This document shows, piece after piece, positions 1-11,806 of a DNA stretch of 64,000 nt. The translations under genes were made by a program, and so were the position numbers. Position 1 is the stretch's first letter. Each line of letters opens with the position of its first letter. The notes beneath the pieces are model-generated. The model did not search any database. It was given only the letters and a program-made list of their open reading frames with translations, and was not told the origin of the DNA. This DNA is from Zingiber officinale (taxonomy: Eukaryota > Streptophyta > Magnoliopsida > Zingiberales > Zingiberaceae), in the NCBI RefSeq assembly GCF_018446385.1, contig NC_056005.1, positions 59,060,239 to 59,124,238 on the forward strand, given 5' to 3'.

Positions 1-18
1 CGACCACGTAAGAGGACT

Positions 19-1262
19 TTGGAATCTCTGGCAGCGGACTCTCCAGAGATCCTTACTAGGTTTGAGCTTGTCGGTCAGGGACAGACTCAAGGTGATGCGG
101 GCGCGCCGATGGCTCTATTAGAGGTACCTACCTCGGCTGCACCCGCTATACCTAACCCTATCGTAATTACAGTGCCACCAGCGGCACATGCCCCAGCTTA
201 TGCGGCAGCACCGGGGATACCTTCCCTAGTCTATCCAGTGGTACCCCCTGTAGTATCAGCTCCAGTGATTCCGCCAGTTCTTGCAGCCGTCCCTACTCAC
301 CTCACTGATATAGTCGCGGCACGAGCCCAGATCCTAGCACTGTCAGAGTCGATGAAGAGTCGATTCACACTCTTCTGAGGAGAGACTGATCCGAGTGTGG
401 CTCAGTCCTGGATAGAGACCATGGAGCGGACCTTCTTCTACAGGGCTTGCTCCGAGTGGGATAAAGCAGAGTTGGCTGCTTTCCATTTACGGGATGAGGC
501 TGATATCTAGTGGGATACTCAGCGTTCCATCATAGACGAGCAGAACATCACTTGGGTCCGATTCAGAGAGGCTTTTTAGAGCCGCTACTTCCCACAGGCA
601 TACCAGATGACTCGCTGGTAGGATTTTCTGAGTCTGCGACAGAACAATCGCTCGGTGACAGAGTATAATGCTGAGTTTAACCGGTAAGCCAAATTCTGTC
701 CAGAACTAGTTGTTGACGACGGTTCCAGTATGCATCAGTTCAGGGACTGGATGGGCATCTGCAAGTAAAGCTTGCCGGTTTTGGGAGTTCATCCTACATA
801 GAGACACTGGATCGAGCCTTGATGATAAAGTCAGCTCAGCAGAGAGCATTTCCAGATAGGAAAAGGAAGCAGTCAGGTCAGACATTAGGGCAGATCCAGT
901 AGGCACAGGCGACCGGACAACAGCAGAGTGGTCGCAGTCGGCCAGGTCAGGGTACTTCTAGGGCTTCAGGTCAGCTTCAGAAGTCAGGGCGATCTTCATC
1001 AGGACGTTTCTGGTCTTCTCAGCAGAACCGGAAACAACCCGCCAATGACACTCACTGCACCAGGTGTAGGTCCAGAGACCACGTCACCATAGCCTGCTCC
1101 CTGGGATAGTCGGTTTGCTATTATTGCAAACTGCCCGGACACCTGAGCCGAGATTGTTCATTGAAGGCTTTGCACACGGCTTTCGGGGTTGCTGTTCATG
1201 GAGAATAGCATAGTCAGTCAGGGACTCGGCGAGGAGGGCAGAGAGCCCAATCTTCGCATAGT
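19..1262 (+). pseudogene. GYP-1 gag (capsid and zinc knuckles), many stops
   Basis: Gag remnant: a proline/alanine-rich N-terminus, then a retrotransposon gag domain (about 400-760), then a basic Gln/Ser/Gly-rich linker. A CCHC zinc knuckle lies at 1116-1157 (C-x2-C-x4-H-x4-C) with an upstream Cys/His cluster near 1057-1096. The first frame runs in register from 19 through at least 687, broken only by nonsense codons at 376-378 (TGA), 508-510 (TAG), 577-579 (TAG), 619-621 (TAG) and 685-687 (TAA). Family members have Arg, Trp or Gln at most of these places. Gag would bind and package element RNA. It cannot be functional here. Confidence 0.85.
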
Positions 1263-1558
1263 CAGTAGAAGACAGCTTTCAGTACCAGATACGACCATAT
1301 TGAGTTTTTGGTAATGCCATTTGGGCTTACCAATGATCCAGCGGTATTTATGGATTTGATGAACCACATCTTTCTGGAGTATCTAGATCCGTTCGTTGTC
1401 ATTTTCATCGATGACATTTTGATCTACTCGCGTTCCGAGGAGGAGCATGCACAGCATCTTCGCATAGTCTTGGAGACTCTTCGACGACATCGGCTATATG
1501 CGAAGTTCAGCAAGTGTGTGTTTTGGCTACCATCAGTTAGTTTTTTTTGGGACATGTG
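1263..1558 (+). pseudogene. GYP-1 reverse transcriptase, palm part, cut by COP-1
   Basis: The translation from 1308 carries the gypsy RT signatures MPFGLTN (1308-) and the catalytic FIDD box at 1404-1415, followed by the usual Leu/Arg-rich helix and the KCVFW strand. The protease and N-terminal RT are missing: gag-like sequence passes directly into the RT palm around 1263-1270, so an internal deletion of more than 1 kb is likely. The gene stops at 1558 where the COP-1 LTR begins. Its continuation is at 25173. Confidence 0.9.
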
Positions 1559-3607
1559 TGTTAGAGTGTATACTAAAAGCCTAGCTTTTGTAAACATTTA
1601 TTTTTGAAATAAAAGAATCACATTGGTCAATATTTACATTCATTTATTAAATGTAATTGTTCAATTAATTTATATAAGTAGATAACATGGTGTGTGGTGT
1701 CACACTCAGAAGATCATGTTGTCGGCTCTTTATAAATTATAAATAGTTGCTCACGATTAAGATGGAAAGGAACAAACCATCGGAATAGTCGTAGTGTAAT
1801 TAAGTATTAATTTATCTTGATTAATAAATTACATTGGTACACTCTAAGTGTATTGAGTAGGACCATTTAGGTAAGTTCTTTTTGTACTGACTTAATAAAA
1901 GAACTAGACCTTAATTATTATGGAAGTGTGTGCTCTTAATCCTAATATAATAACAAGCACATATATTTAATATTTATTTCTTTGACTTATCAAAGTATGA
2001 GGTTTAGCTCGATAAATCAATATGCCCGATAAGTTGGGAAATGATATTACTTATAGTGTGTGTTGTTCATTATAGAAGGAATTAATGTCCTAGTTATCTA
2101 GGACGAGAATGTCCCCAAGAGGAGCTCATAAGGATTGCCATGTTAAACACTGCAGGTGGACTTAGTCCGACATGACAATGAAGTTGAGTGGTACTACTCT
2201 TGGAGCTAGATATTAATTAAGTGAGTTGTCAGTAACTTACTTAATTAGTGGACATTCGTTATCTTAAATACAGGGAGACTAACATACTCATGATAAGAAG
2301 GAGCCCATAATGTAATTTGGGATTGGTGCAGTAGTGCGATAATAACTCTTTAGTGGAATGAGTTATTATCGATGAACTTGAGTTGTGTGTTCGGGGCAAG
2401 CACGGGATACTCAAGCTCATCGGAAGGCCAAAACCAATTTCTCCTCTAGATCCCTGTGGTAGCCTCATTATAGCCTCAAGTCCATCCCAATATAAGCCCA
2501 TCTTGGTGTCCAAGAAGGGGGCCGGTCCAATGCTTGGTGACCAAGCAAAGGCCGACCACATCCTCTTCTATAGGGGCCGGCCCTTTGCTTGGTGCCCAAG
2601 CATGTAAGGGTCGGCCACAATAATTCAAACAAGGAGGGTTGTTTTGAATTTTTAAAATCTTCTCTTTGTAGAAAACTATAAGTTTTAAAAGAAAAATTTT
2701 AATTTTTAAAACTTTCCTTATTTGAATTAGGCTACATGTTTTAATAGAGAGTTTTAAAAGTTTGAAAACTTTCCTTTTTTAACCATCCTCATGGGTTAAG
2801 AAAAAAAAAGGAAGATAAGTTTTAAAATTTAAATTTTTTATCATCATGTTAAAAAAAGAAATTTTATAAGAGAAGTTTAAATTTTAAAACATGGTTTTAA
2901 TTTTTAGAACTTTCCTTTTTTAACTCCTACTTTAGGAAAGAGAGTTTGTTAAATTTTATAAGAGTTTTTTTCTTATAAAATTTTATAAAAAAATAATATT
3001 CCTTTCCTCTTATGGGGGTCTGCCACCCTTGATTGGTGCCCAAGCAAGGTGGCCGGCCATATTGAAAAAAATAAAATCATCAATTAATATTTGGTGATTG
3101 ATTCAGTCAAGAGGAAAGAAAAGGAAAATAAAAAGGGAGAAGAAAAAACTAGAGGAAGATTTAATTTTTGTAAAATTCTTCCCTTATTTGCCTTGGGCAA
3201 GTATTATAAAATAAGGGGTGAGGAGGCTTAATGAGACACAACTCTTATTCTCTTGCTTGGAGATCTCTTGGTGGTCGGCCCTCTCTCTTCTACCTTTCCC
3301 TTTGCTCTCTTCTCCTTGGTGGTGGTGGTGGCTGGATTTTAGAGGAAGAGGAAGAAAGCTTTTGGGTGTTGTTCATCATGGAGGATCGTCGCCCACACGA
3401 CGTCCAAGGTGAGGCGAGAAATACGGCAGAAGATCTCGACGTCATTAGTTTACAAAGAGAAGGTATAATTAGCAATTGTTTTCCGCATCATGCTAGTTAT
3501 TTCTTTTTGTAAGAATTCCAAACACAAGAGGCATTAGATCTAGTTTTTTGAATTAGTTTTTCGAGTTTGTGTTTTCTTCTTTTTCGAATTTGTGATTCGA
3601 TTGTTCT
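1559..3607 (+). repeat. COP-1 5' LTR, first segment
   Basis: Starts TGTTAGAGTG and aligns colinearly with 22735-24777 of the 3' LTR. It contains a TATA-like box (3205-3214) and a gene-free, T/A-rich stretch at 2640-3000. It is interrupted at 3608 by GYP-2; the gttct at 3603-3607 is the GYP-2 target duplication. Several perfect inverted repeats are present (for example 1838-1852, 1874-1905, 2215-2246, 2338-2370). ORFs here have no recognisable product. Confidence 0.93.
3205..3214 (+). promoter_or_regulatory. TATA-like box of COP-1 5' LTR
   Basis: TATAAAATAA followed by a GGGG stretch. The same position in the 3' LTR reads TATAAAAG (24382-24389), and the solo LTR has it on the minus strand at 19321-19331. 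Conservation across three copies supports a core promoter. The start site itself is not determinable. Confidence 0.5.
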
Positions 3608-6600
3608 TGTCACGCCCCCAGAGGAGTCCTTACCGAAAAATTTCGGCAGCATCTCCCCTGTATGGGTGACAATCTGTGGCATACATATATACAATATACA
3701 TCAGCCACATACGGCTGTAATATATCTACACAACCACGCAGTTATATAATCAGCCCACTCGGCTGGAATAGAAATAAACACAACCACGCAGTTATATAAA
3801 TATATTAATCAGCCCACACGACTATACTAAAATCAACACAGCGGAAATCACAAACAACGATCACAAAACACAAATCAACTAACTGCGAGCCGGCTTGGCT
3901 TGACACAATAATATCAAACCAAATACAAGATACATTACACAAGAACAAGAAACGAAACCAAATACAAATAGCGTAAGAATACCAAAAACATAAGAATGTC
4001 CTCGAATGTGACGTGGAACTGGCGGGCAGGATCTCCCGGCGACTCTATAAATTACCAATATAAGGGATGGTGAGTATAAATACTCAGCGGGTAATAGACA
4101 GATAGTGCATGAGTATAGTAAAGAACTATAGATGCAAAGGTATACAGTCTCGTATGGAAATAGCAGATACTACAGTGATATCATAATAAGTGTCCATACC
4201 TGAAATCATATCCTAGGCTAGTAGTAAAAGGTAAAGTGTAGCAAAGTCCTGCTATAGTACTACTCATAACTACATGGTATCGTGTGAGGTATATACATGT
4301 CAACAGTAAGTAAGTCAGTGTCTAAACACATATCACAGGTATAAATCTAACCCTATGTAAGCATAACAGCATAAATAAACAACAACAGCATAAGCTAGTA
4401 AAAGCAGCAAAGATAAGCAACAACAGCATAAGTAAACAACCAGCAGATATAATAACAACAGCGTATGTACGGATGGTCGAGAGGCCGGATCAATGACAAC
4501 TGTACCACCCAAAGGCCGCCACTATTCTCGAGTGACCGGATGGACAGGTGCATAGTGGCTGAATAGCTACGTCTGCGACGAGGGTCCCTGCTGCCCGCGA
4601 CGCCAGCTATCACTACCCATGAGTGTGCGAGTGGGGGCACGACAGGACAAGCGGCACACTCCAGCTACCACTACCCATGAGTGGCCGAGCGTGCGGCCCT
4701 GGCCAACAACCGCCTCAACCACAAGGGAGACAGGATCATTAGCAATGCATGCAATGACATGATGCGAACATTGCAACAGTCATCATATATATATAAACAG
4801 AAATAGGTATGCTACATGAAGCCAGCATGCTCAGTAAGGTGTGCAAATAAACAGCAAACCAAAGCATGTAAACATGGTATCAGGTGCCCATATATCCAAT
4901 ACCTAATATCTAATGTCTGGTATCTAGTATCTGGTACCTGATATCTGATATCTAGTAATATAGTATCTGCTAAATATTATCGATAGCAACAAGAGGCTGT
5001 ATAGAAACAAACAAGAGTAGCTCAAAGATTGAGTGGAAGTATCAAACGCAGGAAAAATAAGAGTGGAGTCAACATAGATACAGCAACTATCTGAACATAA
5101 AGCTCATGCACTAGGATCAGAATACTAAAGAGATAAAACAAAAAGTACCCGCCTTTTTCTGTCGATCGTGTCAAGTAGTCTCGCTTCAAGACGCTTGTCT
5201 CGAGTCCACATCCTGTAAATCACAAGCTATACAGTTTAGCTAATCACGTATACGACAACTAGCTAAACCTAAAACTCAATAATTCAAGATCTACCAAAAT
5301 CCACATATCACACAGATTAATCCAACCCATCACTACTAATCATGATATCAATCTTAAGAATATATTACAAATCATGTACTCCTCTAAATCAACCATAAAC
5401 CTTCATCTCAATAACAATTCATCCACATGATAATCACACACAAACTAAAATCCACTCAAGCAATAAATCACAACTAACTAGAACTAGAACACTCTAACCA
5501 TTTCACAACTAAAATCAAATATGGTTAATACACGAAATTACCTTCTCAACTTACCAAATCCGATTCTCCGCTTGACGAAGATATTCAATCGCCACAGCAA
5601 TAGAAGTAAGACTCTCACCTTGGATCCGATAAGAGCATGGTATCACAACAATGATCGAAGCTAGATATAAGTGCTGTCCTCCAAATCAAAGAACCCTAAA
5701 TCATCACTGATCATAAATCAACAAAGCTTAGGGCTTCGTTACCCATTTGCTTGCTAATCTTCTCCCGAGTTGTTCACTGATCCCACAACTACTCACGAAG
5801 GATGGTGGTCGATGACGGCGTTGACAACGCGAACAGAGACAGCACGAGGAATTAGGCATTTCATTAAACATAGGATCTGCACCACCCACATGACCAATTA
5901 AGCAATACATCCATACCACAGCAATGTTGACAAGAGCGTCCAAGTCACAACCAACCTTAGCAACACATCCATGTTTGATAGCGAGCTTGCTGGGACAAGG
6001 ATCGTGGTACCACTACAGTGAAGGAATCCGCGTGATAGGGGAAGAGTTCTATGGCTCCGCAGCAGAGATCCCTCCGGTGGTGACCTCCCTTACTCGGTTG
6101 GGTCCTCAAGCGAGGGGAAGGACAGCCCTGTCTTCCTTTGCGTCGAATCTCCCTTCCGGTGGTAGTGGTACCCGATGATACGGCGGCGGCGCACAAATCT
6201 GACGCGATCGGACGCCCTCAAGCCGAGATCCGGCATGATCGCACGGCGGCACAGTGACGGATAGGGCTCCGCCGAAAAGGTGGGATCGAGTGCTTGGCTC
6301 CCGACGAGGGTTGGGTGTCCGCGGCTAAGTCTGTGAAGGCGATGGCCAGATCTGCGCCGGTGACGAAGAGGTGGACTCGACTACATGCTAGGGCACAGCA
6401 TCGGGTGGCGCTGGTGGTCGACGACGAAGAGTTGATGGGAGAGGGAGGCTCTGCCTGTGCGGGGTGAGCGAGGCCGGCGATCGCCCGACGCCGTTGTGGG
6501 CTTCGGATGGTGGCGCGAGGAAGCGAAGGGGAGAAAGGGAATCGACGAGATAGGGAAGAAGAAAGGGCGGCGTGGCTTGGGTCGGGTGAGAAACGGAAGA

Positions 6601-6861
6601 AAAGGAGAACTAAAAGGAAATAAATAAATAAAATATAAACTTAGGTATTTAGTTAAACCCTAAGTTTAATTCTCAATCAACTCCCACTAAAGGGTATTTC
6701 AAACAGGCTTTCTCTAAACCCAATAATTGATCCCCTTAAAATACGTCATACGAGCTCCGATTAAATCCCAGAAAATTCCTAAAAATTCTTGAAAAATTTA
6801 ATAAGATTATTTTTTCCAATAACCTTATTATTTAATTATTATTTGGGCACCGTATTTTACA
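3608..6861 (-). repeat. GYP-2 3' LTR
   Basis: In + orientation it reads TGTCACGCCC... to ...ATTTTACA. It pairs with 8601-11691 over nearly its whole length. It holds a GC-rich segment (5940-6600) giving short ORFs that match no family I recognise and are LTR noncoding sequence. A run of GGTATCT/CTGATATC near-repeats lies at 4910-4970. The first about 75 bases differ completely from the other LTR (see findings). Confidence 0.9.
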
Positions 6862-6877
6862 TTCTCCCCCACTAATA
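6862..6877 (-). other. Polypurine tract of GYP-2
   Basis: On the minus strand a purine run with GTGGGGGAGAA directly precedes the LTR start. This is the plus-strand primer position of LTR retrotransposons and the same motif as at GYP-1 48475-48486. Confidence 0.7.
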
Positions 6878-7598
6878 AAAATTTGGTCCCCAAATTTATT
6901 GCTCAACTCAGGGATCCACATCTATGTGTAACAATCCAACAACATACTCATATACAGCTCCATCCAAATATCCTTAACAAACCTCTAACTACAAGGTATG
7001 ACTCTGTGGGTTATGAGCTCATCCTGCTTCCGCTACTCTCACACTGTTGTCTAGCCAACTATGAGTAAATCAATCATCTCCAAAATCCACAACACCTAGT
7101 ATCAGCCAATCCTCTAACATCCACATTAAGCCCTCAGTCTGTTCATCTATCTAAAGATATAACGCGGTTCTAAAATAGAATTTTATACTCATGGTTTGCT
7201 GTAAAATCTGTCACTATCGTGATGTGAATCATGAATCTCCATTCGATTCAATACTCAGAGATATACCCTGAGGTTCAGTAATCTCTCCATCATATAATCC
7301 TGCTTCTCGATCTAAAGAATCCATCCTACAAATCAATAGCTAGAGAGCAAATTCATCAACCAATCACTGATTTCCCAACGCTTCGTATCCTCTTTGTGTC
7401 TTGGTAATCCCACAATAAAGTCCATTATAACTTGCGCTCAACTCCATTCCAGTATCCGAATCTACTGAAATAATCTTACTAACCTCCGATGTTCATCCTC
7501 CACTTGCTGACATACTAGACATCAAACTACAAAGTCCGCGATGTATTTTTCATGTCATTCAACCAATAGAAACGCTCTAAGTCCCTATACATCGGGTG

Positions 7599-7796
7599 TC
7601 ACCCGGATGTATCACAAATCCATAACGAGGTGGCTTCCGACAAAAACTCCTCCCGGATAAGAAGTGACTCAGGATCACACCTAACCTCCCACAGATATAA
7701 AGTATCTCGTAAGTAAGCATGTCTCCACTTTTCCAACGTGAAAATAATGTCTGCTAATTCTAAATCATGAGTCAGATAATTTTTCTCAGGATACAT
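7599..7796 (-). pseudogene. GYP-2 RNase H fragment
   Basis: The translation starts with EKNYLTHDLELADIIFTLE and continues KWRHAYL, the conserved block of Ty3/gypsy RNase H (family form roughly [26 protein letters not shown]). The same block is seen in GYP-1 at about 25525-25584. The rest of the ORF does not match a domain, so only about 40 residues are homologous. It shows that GYP-2 descends from an autonomous gypsy element. Confidence 0.75.
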
Positions 7797-7979
7797 CGAT
7801 CCTCTACAGACTAGTCAAGCCAGCAATGGTATGCAGCTAACTCAGTCAATTCTCCGTCGGTACAAGTCATGAACTCAAATGTAACTTTTAGGTTATCTAA
7901 CCAGCACACATAACCCGAGGATCAGAATCTCTATAAAATAGAGTGAGTCGGTCTCTTACTACCAAACTAACAAAATTAA

Positions 7980-8215
7980 CTCAGTACTCTACCATCTACA
8001 CCAACAAGAACGGATCAATCTTCTACTAATCAAGTCAACCAAGGTAGATCGGTCATCTACTAACCGCAACAAGAGTAAACTGGTCCTCTACGAACCGAAC
8101 CAACTAGGATAAATCAATCCTCTACTACCCAAGTCAATAAGGGTAAATCGGTTCTCTATGAACCAAAGCAATACGAGGAAATTGATTCTCCACGAACCAA
8201 AACAATATGATATTT
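7980..8215 (-). repeat. Degenerate ~40-bp tandem repeat in GYP-2 interior
   Basis: About five copies of a unit containing ATCGGTCNTCTACNAACC followed by an A/C-rich spacer with CAACNAGGGTAAA. Copies differ at several positions. No coding potential was seen. Confidence 0.6.
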
Positions 8216-8579
8216 AGCAGATACTAACCACTACTAGACTAGTGATAACAGAAATTACTAACACTAGTGGTATGGTAAAAGAAGTACTATGAGACTGTAT
8301 TCCTTGATCTCTAGTAGGGTCAACCGTGATCAGTGATTGACTCAACACATTTGATGTATGCTACCAACAACTGGACAGGTACTAACAAAAGCATACTAAC
8401 ACAAAACATAACTAACATAACAACTATGCATGCACTAACAAAAATGTAAGATAACAATATGCAAACATACCGCCTATAGCTTGGAGAATCATGTCGCTGC
8501 CTGGTCCCAAATCTCAAAAAGTCACATCGAGAAACCAAATCACAAAAAACCAAAATACAGGAAATAGGCCTCATAAAAC

Positions 8580-8599
8580 CTGGCTCTGATACCAAAAAA
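8580..8599 (-). other. Primer binding site of GYP-2
   Basis: Minus strand reads TGGTATCAGAGCCAGG a few bases after the LTR end (...GGGCGTGACA). It is complementary to the 3' end of initiator tRNA-Met, as usual for plant LTR elements. This sets 8601-11691 as the 5' LTR. Confidence 0.85.
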
Positions 8600-8600
8600 T

Positions 8601-11600
8601 TGTCACGCCCCGGCCCAAAAGATTTAAATAATAAGGTTAACATACATACATACAATATACATCAGCCACATACAGCTGGAATATATCTACACAACCATGC
8701 AGTTATATAACCAGCCCACTCGGCTGGAACAGAAATAAACACAACCACGCAGTTATATAAATATATTAATCAGCCCACACGGCTATACTAAAATCAACAC
8801 AGCGGAAATCACAAACAACGATCACAAAACACAAATCAACTAACTGCGAGCCGGCTCGGCTTGACACAATAATATCAAACCAAATACAAGATACATAACA
8901 CAAGAACAAGAAATGAAACCAAATATAAATAGCGTAAGAATACCAAAATCATAAGAATGTCCTCGAATGTGATGTGGAACTGGCGGGCAGGATCTCCCGG
9001 CGACTCTATAAATCCTTTACCTGCTACCTGGTGAAATTACCAATATAAGGGATGGTGAGTATAAATACTCAGCGGGTAATAGACAGATAGTGCATGAGTA
9101 TAGTAAAGAACTATAGATGCAAAGGTATACAGTCTCGTATGGAAATAAAGATACTACGGTGATATCATAATAAGTGTCCATACCGAAATCATATCCTAGG
9201 CTAGTAGTAAAAGGTATAGTGTAGAAAGTCCCGCACCGCTTTATAACTTACGTGGTATCGTGCGAGGTATATACATGAAGTAAGTTTCAAACACATATCA
9301 CGGTATAAATCTCAACCTTTCAGAAGCATAACAAAGATAAATAAACAACAGATAAGCTAGTATGATGATAAGCAACAACTGATAAGTAAACAACCAGATA
9401 TAATAACAACGTATATACGGATGGTCACCCCGCCACCTCTCCGCACCACGACCAGTGGTCGAGAGGGATCGATGACCCCCAAAGGCCGCCACTCTTGGCC
9501 GGATGGGCAGCGTATGAATAGCTACGCGACGGGGTCCCTCGCCGCGATTCAACTATCACTACCCGAGCGCAAGCACGACAGCGACACGCCCACCACTACC
9601 CCGAGCGTCGAGCCACCAACCGCCTCAACCACATGGACGGAGATGATTGATCACGACTGACGATGCGATAGTCATCATATATATATAAATGTAAAACACG
9701 ATAATGGGTGTGTAAATAAACAACAAAGCGTATAAACATGGTATCGTGCCCATATCAATACCTAATATTTAATATGCGGTATCGGTATCGGTATCCGTAT
9801 CGATATCTAGTAATATAGTATCTAAATATTATCGATAGAACAAGAGATAAATGATGAGTAGCTCAAAGATTGGTGGAAGTATCAAACGCGGGAAAATAAG
9901 AGTGAGTCGAGATACAAGAATCTATCGAACATAAAGATCATGCACTAGGATCAGAATACTAAAGAGATAAAACAAAAAGTACCCACCTTTATCTGTCGAT
10001 CGTGTCAAGTAGTCTCGCTTCAAGACGCTCGTCTCGAGTCCACATCCTGTAAATGACATGCTATACAGTTTAGCTAATCACGTATACGACAACTAGCTAA
10101 ACCTAAAACTTAATAATTCAAGATCTACCAAAATCCACATATCACACAGATTAATCCAACCCATCACTACTAATCATGATATCAATCTTATGATTATATT
10201 ACAAATCATGTACTCCTCTAAATTAACCATAAACCTTCATCTCAATAACAATTCATCCACATGATAATCACACACAAACTAAAATCCACTCAAGCAATAA
10301 ATCACAACTAACTAGAACTAGAACACTCTAACCATTTCACAACTAAAATCAAATATGGTTAATACACGAAATTACCTTCTCAACTTACCAAATCCGATTC
10401 TCCGCTTGACGAAGATATTCAATCGCCACAGCAATAGAAGTAAGACTCTCACCTTGGATCCGATAAGAACATGGTATCACAACAATGATCGAAGCTTGAT
10501 ATAAGTGCTGCCATCCAAATCAAAGAACCCTAAATCATCACTGATCATAAATCAACAAAGCTTAGGTTAAGGGCTTCGTCACTCATTTGCTCGCTAATCT
10601 TCTCCCGGGTTGTTCACTGATCCCACAACTACTCATGAAGGATGGTGGTCGATGACGGCGTTGACAACACGAACAGAGACAGCACGAGGAATTAGGAATT
10701 TCATCAAACATCGGATCTGCACCACCCACATGACCAATTAAGCAATACATCCATACCACAGCAATGTTGACAAGAACGTCCAAGTCACAACCAACCTTAG
10801 CAATGCATCCATGTTTGATAGCGAGCTTGTTGGGACAAGGATCGTGGTACCACTCCAGTGAAGGAATCCGCATGATAGGGGAAGAGTTCTATGGCTCCGC
10901 AGCAGAGATCCCTCCAGTGATGACCTCCCTTGCTCGGCTGGGTCCTCAAACAAGGGGAAGGATAGCCCTATCTTCCTTTGCGTCGAATCTCCCTTCCGGT
11001 GGTAGTGGCTCCCGATGATACGGCGGCGACGCACAAATCTGACGCGATCGGACGCCCTCAAACCGAGATCCGGCATGATCGCACGGCGGCACAGTGACGG
11101 CTAAGGCTCCGCCGGAAAGGTGGGATCGAGTGCTTGGCTCCCGACGAGGGTTGGGTGTCTGCGGCTAAGTCTGTGAAGGCGATGGCCAGATCTGCGCCGG
11201 TGACGAAGAGGTGGACTCGGCTACATGCTAGGGCACAGCGTCGGGTGGCGTTGGTGGTCGGCGACGAAGAGCTGATGGGAGAGGGAGGCTCTATCGGTGC
11301 GGGGTGAGCGAGGTCGGCGATCGACCGACGCCGTTGCGGGCTTCGGATGGTGGCGCGAGGAAGCGAAGGGGAGAAAGGGAATCGGCGAGATGGGGAAGAA
11401 GAAAGGGTGGCGTGGCTTGGGTCGGGTGAGAAACGGAAGAAAAGGAGAACAAAAATAAAATAAATAAACTTAGGTATTTAATTAAACCCTAAGTTTAATT
11501 CCTCAATCAACTCCCACTAAAAGATATTCCAAATAGGCTTTCTCTAAACCCAATAATTGATCCCCTTAAAATACGTCATACGAGCTCCGATTAAATCCCA

Positions 11601-11691
11601 GAAAATTTGTAAAAATTCCTGAAAAATCTAATAAGATTATTTTTTCCAATAACCATATTATTTAATTATCATTTGGGCACCGTATTTTATA
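8601..11691 (-). repeat. GYP-2 5' LTR
   Basis: Partner of 3608-6861. Similarity is high except in about 9130-9930, where this copy has lost many 1-3 base pieces, most often the middle base of CAG/CTG. The outer end is ...TTTTATA instead of ...TTTTACA (one substitution). ORFs at 10583-11076 are LTR noncoding sequence shared with the other LTR. Confidence 0.9.
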
Positions 11692-11806
11692 GTTCTTTTT
11701 GGTTAACCTAGAGTTATTTAAGAAAATAAAATATTAGCTTTCCTTAAAAGGCTTTGTCTAAGCGTTGGTGGTTGCTCCCATATACAAGAAGGACATGTGC
11801 CTCGCC
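11692..11806 (+). repeat. COP-1 5' LTR, second segment
   Basis: Continuation of the COP-1 LTR between GYP-2 and the COP-2 solo LTR. It aligns with 24778-24894 of the 3' LTR. It ends with tcgcc (11802-11806), the duplication made by the solo LTR. Confidence 0.9.

Larger units (their letters stand above)
6878..8579 (-). other. GYP-2 internal region, mostly unrecognised
   Basis: About 1.7 kb, AT-rich, without a long ORF. Only 7599-7796 encodes a recognisable domain. From about 7980 to 8215 there is a degenerate tandem repeat of roughly 40 bp (see separate entry). No gag, protease, RT or integrase was found. Confidence 0.6.
3608..11691 (-). mobile_element. GYP-2: gypsy-derived element with very short internal region, inserted in COP-1 LTR
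   Basis: A minus-strand element flanked by gttct at 3603-3607 and 11692-11696. Two long LTRs (3608-6861, 3254 bp; 8601-11691, 3091 bp) enclose only 1739 bp. A tRNA-Met-type primer binding site lies just inside the high-coordinate LTR and a polypurine tract just inside the low-coordinate one, which fixes orientation. Internally only a fragment of gypsy RNase H is recognisable, so the element is non-autonomous or internally deleted. The LTR ends resemble those of the Tekay-like GYP-1. Confidence 0.9.

Noticed and set aside
5924..6196. Overlapping ORFs in the GC-rich part of the GYP-2 LTR (and 10583-11076) as a host gene
   Set aside because: They recur in both LTRs on both strands, match no family I know, and lie inside defined LTR boundaries.
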